The notes under the pieces: model-generated | Told to the model about the DNA's origin: nothing | The model's input: the letters and a program-made list of their open reading frames with translations, nothing else | Database searches by the model: none | Shown here: one piece after another, positions 62,101 to 64,000 of the stretch | Layout: the number at the start of each line of letters is the position of its first letter | Position numbering within the stretch: the first letter of the stretch is position 1 | From: Huiozyma naganishii CBS 8797 | Lineage: Eukaryota; Ascomycota; Saccharomycetes; Saccharomycetales; Saccharomycetaceae | Length of the DNA stretch: 64,000 bases | Assembly (NCBI RefSeq): GCF_000348985.1 | Contig: NC_035924.1 | Coordinates: 186,001 to 250,000, forward strand | Reading direction: 5' to 3' | Translations under genes and position numbers: made by a program

Positions 62101-64000
62101 CAAAACCACTAATATCCGAGGCATTATACAGTTCGATGTTAATGAAGTATACACCTTTGTGTCAACCAAATATGATTATTGGGTGGCCTTTATCCTTGAA
62201 CCGCTACAGGATTTGTACACCAAAGATGTTTCATTATTTCTTGAGGAGTTAAGCACAGAACGATCAATATTGGAGGAAAATTCGGATAACTGCAAAGTCC
62301 TCCAAATTGTTGGAAAATCGGTTGAGATCATAAATAAAAATCAGAAACTGAAGAAGGATAGGGAATTAAAATGCAGCCTATTTTTAAAATTCCAACAACT
62401 TCTGTCAAAAACTAATTCCAGATTCCCTAGCAACTTTATCTACTACGATCAGATTGAAGGTGCTTGCTGTATGCTGGATCAGAGTATTGTCCGTCAAACA
62501 CATTTTTTAGAAAACAATAAAGACGAGATTTTACAAACTATAACATCCACTGCAAGTAATCTAATGGAACTGAGAAATACATTTGTGGAAGATTGGGTTG
62601 AGCTGAAAAAGGAGATGGATTCCTTTGAGCCACACAAAGCACTACATTGCATTTCATTGCGTAAACTCGAATTACAGGAAATGGGTGCTTCGTTGACATT
62701 GATTAAAGAAACAGCTGAGCTACTTAACCTTCCTTTGCCCTTAGACATTTCCTTTGATGGTTTACTAAATGAGGTTAGAATATTTAAAGACGTCTGGATG
62801 AGCATTAGGAAGATGTGGGAAGAGATAAACGATCAGTTACAGACCAAATGGGGTAATGTATCTATACCATATACCATCCAATTGCTGCAACGAGTTTCCC
62901 ATAACCTGAAACAATTAACTGGGTTATCTAGCGGCTCCTCCGTAGTGGCTAGTTTGACCAAAAGGGTGTTCGATATTTTAGACACCCGGGATATTTTGGA
63001 GCTTCTTAAGGGTCCTTCAATAAAGTCCAGGCACTGGAAAATTTTATTTCGTGATTTCAGTTTTGGTTCCAGGACAGATGATTACATTTTGAAAGACGAG
63101 GCTTTCTCTTTCCGTGAAGTTTTGGGTCTGCGCCTCGCAACCAACAGAAATGCCATTATGACTGTGATTGAAAATTCTGAAAAAGAGTATGTTATAGAGA
63201 AATCATTATCGAGAATGCAAAAGTACTGGGAGAAAACAATGCTCATTTGCAAAGTTCATCCTTCTGGTCTGAAACTTGTGGGTCAATGGTCTGATATACA
63301 AGAATCGTGTAAAGAGGGCCTAGAGGAACTATCTTCCATTAGAAATTCACCGTATAGCAAATTATTCGAAACCTCTCGTTTAGAGTGGGAGACCAAATTG
63401 AATTTGTTTTTGAGCATTTCTTTAACTTGGATGGACGCTCAATCTTTTTGGTTGGATCTCTATGGAGTTCTGGGCAAAAATGGTACACTTTCCAAACTAT
63501 CGCCGTTAGAAGCTTCCAAATTCAACATTTTGTCAAGAGACTTCAAAGAACTGTCGGAGAGGGCATTTTCCTTGCAAAGGGCTATCGATGTTGTCGCGAT
63601 ACCAAATCTTCCAGATTCCTTCAAAAAGATTTTACATTCTCTTTTAGCCATAAAAACATCTTTGAAGGTTTTTCTTGAAGGTCAAAGGAAACAATTTCCC
63701 CGTTTTCATTTCATTGGTGACGAGGACCTTCTAAAAATAATTGGTGCTTCCACGGATATTAACGTCATTTCACAATATATACCCAAAATGTTTACAAGCA
63801 TCAAATCATTACAAATGTCGGACAGTCATTTAATTTCTTTTACCTCAATGGAAGGTGAGGTGATAAATTTGAAAAATCCAGTTAAAGTTGAGCTAGATAA
63901 TCAACTTCACGAATGGCTGTCCCACTTTGCTCAAGAGGTTCAATTGACAATTGAAGGTGGATTAAAGAGCTGTCTCTCGGAAGTCTCAAATTGTGAAGCA
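59114..64000 (+). CDS. DYN1: Cytoplasmic dynein heavy chain, N-terminal part
   Basis: Dyn1 is the motor subunit of cytoplasmic dynein, which moves the mitotic spindle into the bud neck. The ATG at 59114 opens MDGDSTDHAYTTEKV, and the frame stays open for 1,629 codons to the window edge, so the 3' part is outside. This covers the tail and the start of the linker; the AAA+ ring is not reached. The sequence is rich in Leu, Lys, Glu and Ile with many predicted helices, as expected of the tail (for example DEIFYDTTFLNNLQTIYNQW and WGEYPDGAIIEKCCRDI). S. cerevisiae Dyn1 has about 4,092 residues. Identity rests on length, tail character and position next to RHO4. Confidence 0.92.
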   Translation, partial: MDGDSTDHAYTTEKVVELFARLIRGVCEDAGFSKTQVKEYLCRQECLKQLDLFIHGEETGEFKVAYVLTGSTPDQLHFCVELTNINPNVKTLPHSVTALVKNVRNIDLDSPLKDQLSIISLPAPVNVQALSTLISEGLASLLDILVHFDRKDEFSSANVINTKQKLDDVSTGLQNIKNNIDKPDILGHVEPIISSAVSKGATKETVNNFLKDEIFYDTTFLNNLQTIYNQWVKDTRKLRTFEPPLPFDKTLIEVQNWSNLENVIKETTSQLQGEEVEIICKILSDAKRIKPTFSFLGDTKLKERWDEVMDHNSFLSHIPISELLTCSSITELSECAENISSGLRTYRLSKYSIERFFCLLQCITSEILSQMLNITPNLFRLPGGEFQGVINCMFEVITQWNNVLKEILIQLREVVRRRQLDAELPVTLDHLTENIKNKLKQAEKLLKQRDIMKAAVHNIGITDSTSKIEQVFQPITVLNLPDILDDDVWDSSSQDYYKKFLDLEFVFNIGVLGIVYEVYLLIKVLSETIKYKPLMAFSPRIKSKVKELQYIVLNSTKLEILSLEKQLINQTHCIDTELQKNVPNVAATISEFDQYHKVIDRITSQVQMILGLNWGEYPDGAIIEKCCRDIKKRTNIDDIIGNWLKTATFSNTDNESPQLLKIVTERSGSYSISVKVERNGIQIIQNTRCLISMGYELPTEIMRRVKNHKELYAYASHISELIQTFLEVCDDILKHRYSSILILSATNVIWDDIKVLMTEQWNGSDTKRNQAFVNRFDHNITELTEKSRELKTIDLEFSEQFEKLKSLPFNIEQSACFVSNIQGIVNKIEKSDSVDAKKLVNNLNSMLIRTIIANVKQNISFILMKQTKFSIKYTNKNIFCQPTISEIRRLWIITIEDFITDLSTFKLLGGKYTKDNAQFSLAVVRRSLTDDFNNVLKAIGILCNEASDYLRQWRSTEKLLTFNEYTFKTHFEMTLVTGCSLLEHVLASKNAIEMLAKTTNIRGIIQFDVNEVYTFVSTKYDYWVAFILEPLQDLYTKDVSLFLEELSTERSILEENSDNCKVLQIVGKSVEIINKNQKLKKDRELKCSLFLKFQQLLSKTNSRFPSNFIYYDQIEGACCMLDQSIVRQTHFLENNKDEILQTITSTASNLMELRNTFVEDWVELKKEMDSFEPHKALHCISLRKLELQEMGASLTLIKETAELLNLPLPLDISFDGLLNEVRIFKDVWMSIRKMWEEINDQLQTKWGNVSIPYTIQLLQRVSHNLKQLTGLSSGSSVVASLTKRVFDILDTRDILELLKGPSIKSRHWKILFRDFSFGSRTDDYILKDEAFSFREVLGLRLATNRNAIMTVIENSEKEYVIEKSLSRMQKYWEKTMLICKVHPSGLKLVGQWSDIQESCKEGLEELSSIRNSPYSKLFETSRLEWETKLNLFLSISLTWMDAQSFWLDLYGVLGKNGTLSKLSPLEASKFNILSRDFKELSERAFSLQRAIDVVAIPNLPDSFKKILHSLLAIKTSLKVFLEGQRKQFPRFHFIGDEDLLKIIGASTDINVISQYIPKMFTSIKSLQMSDSHLISFTSMEGEVINLKNPVKVELDNQLHEWLSHFAQEVQLTIEGGLKSCLSEVSNCEA

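Overview
This window is a stretch of nuclear chromosome from a budding yeast of the family Saccharomycetaceae. It is gene-dense, almost intron-free and has short intergenic regions. Nearly every gene matches a named Saccharomyces cerevisiae gene. Gene order is close to the order inferred for the ancestor of this family before its whole-genome duplication. Genes that S. cerevisiae splits between chromosome X (YJL names) and chromosome XI (YKL/YKR names) are interleaved here on one segment. Several genes expected along that order are absent (QCR8, JJJ2, FAR1, SSY5, INO1, RPS21). I infer one of two sister tracks in a post-duplication yeast, something like Kazachstania or Naumovozyma. The genus is not proven by the sequence.

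Layout. Positions 1-3234 hold no intact gene. They contain a degenerate repeat that looks like decayed C-termini of GPI-anchored wall proteins. Then come ZRT3 (vacuolar zinc export), TPO5 (polyamine excretion), SNU114 (spliceosomal GTPase), EBP2 (60S assembly), ERG20 (farnesyl-PP synthase), NNK1 (kinase), MRPL38 (mitoribosome), a HAL5/KKQ8 kinase, MRP49 (mitoribosome), a PKA catalytic subunit (TPK), a YJL163C-type transporter and MCD4 (GPI synthesis). From 27.1 to 32.3 kb lies a cluster of three PIR cell-wall genes. The first two are divergent across a 1.8 kb control region with Rlm1-type sites and long G tracts; the second and third are convergent. After a 2.1 kb gene desert come FBP26, VPS35, CCP1, PAM17, OAF3, LAS1, a possible frameshift-dependent small gene, RPA34, TFA2 (reading frame interrupted by one base), a KTR2/YUR1 mannosyltransferase, UTP30, eIF4A (TIF), glycogenin (GLG), TRM2, RHO4 and the first 1,629 codons of dynein heavy chain DYN1, which runs off the window.

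How they fit together. Most genes are independent housekeeping functions. A cell-surface theme links MCD4 (GPI anchors), the three PIR proteins (covalent wall proteins), the KTR mannosyltransferase and RHO4 (polarised growth). Three protein kinases (NNK1, HAL5/KKQ8, TPK) lie within 7 kb. No tRNA, rRNA, transposon, CRISPR array or centromere was recognised.

Main points for a second look: a bifunctional-type FBP26 that has lost its kinase P-loop; the one-base frame break in TFA2; an in-frame CTT-AGT-T heptamer (the known EST3-type +1 frameshift site) joining two overlapping ORFs near 45.8 kb; apparent gene conversion between inverted PIR genes; repeated Rlm1, Tbf1 and Reb1 motifs; a perfect 22-bp palindrome; and the decayed repeat at the left end.
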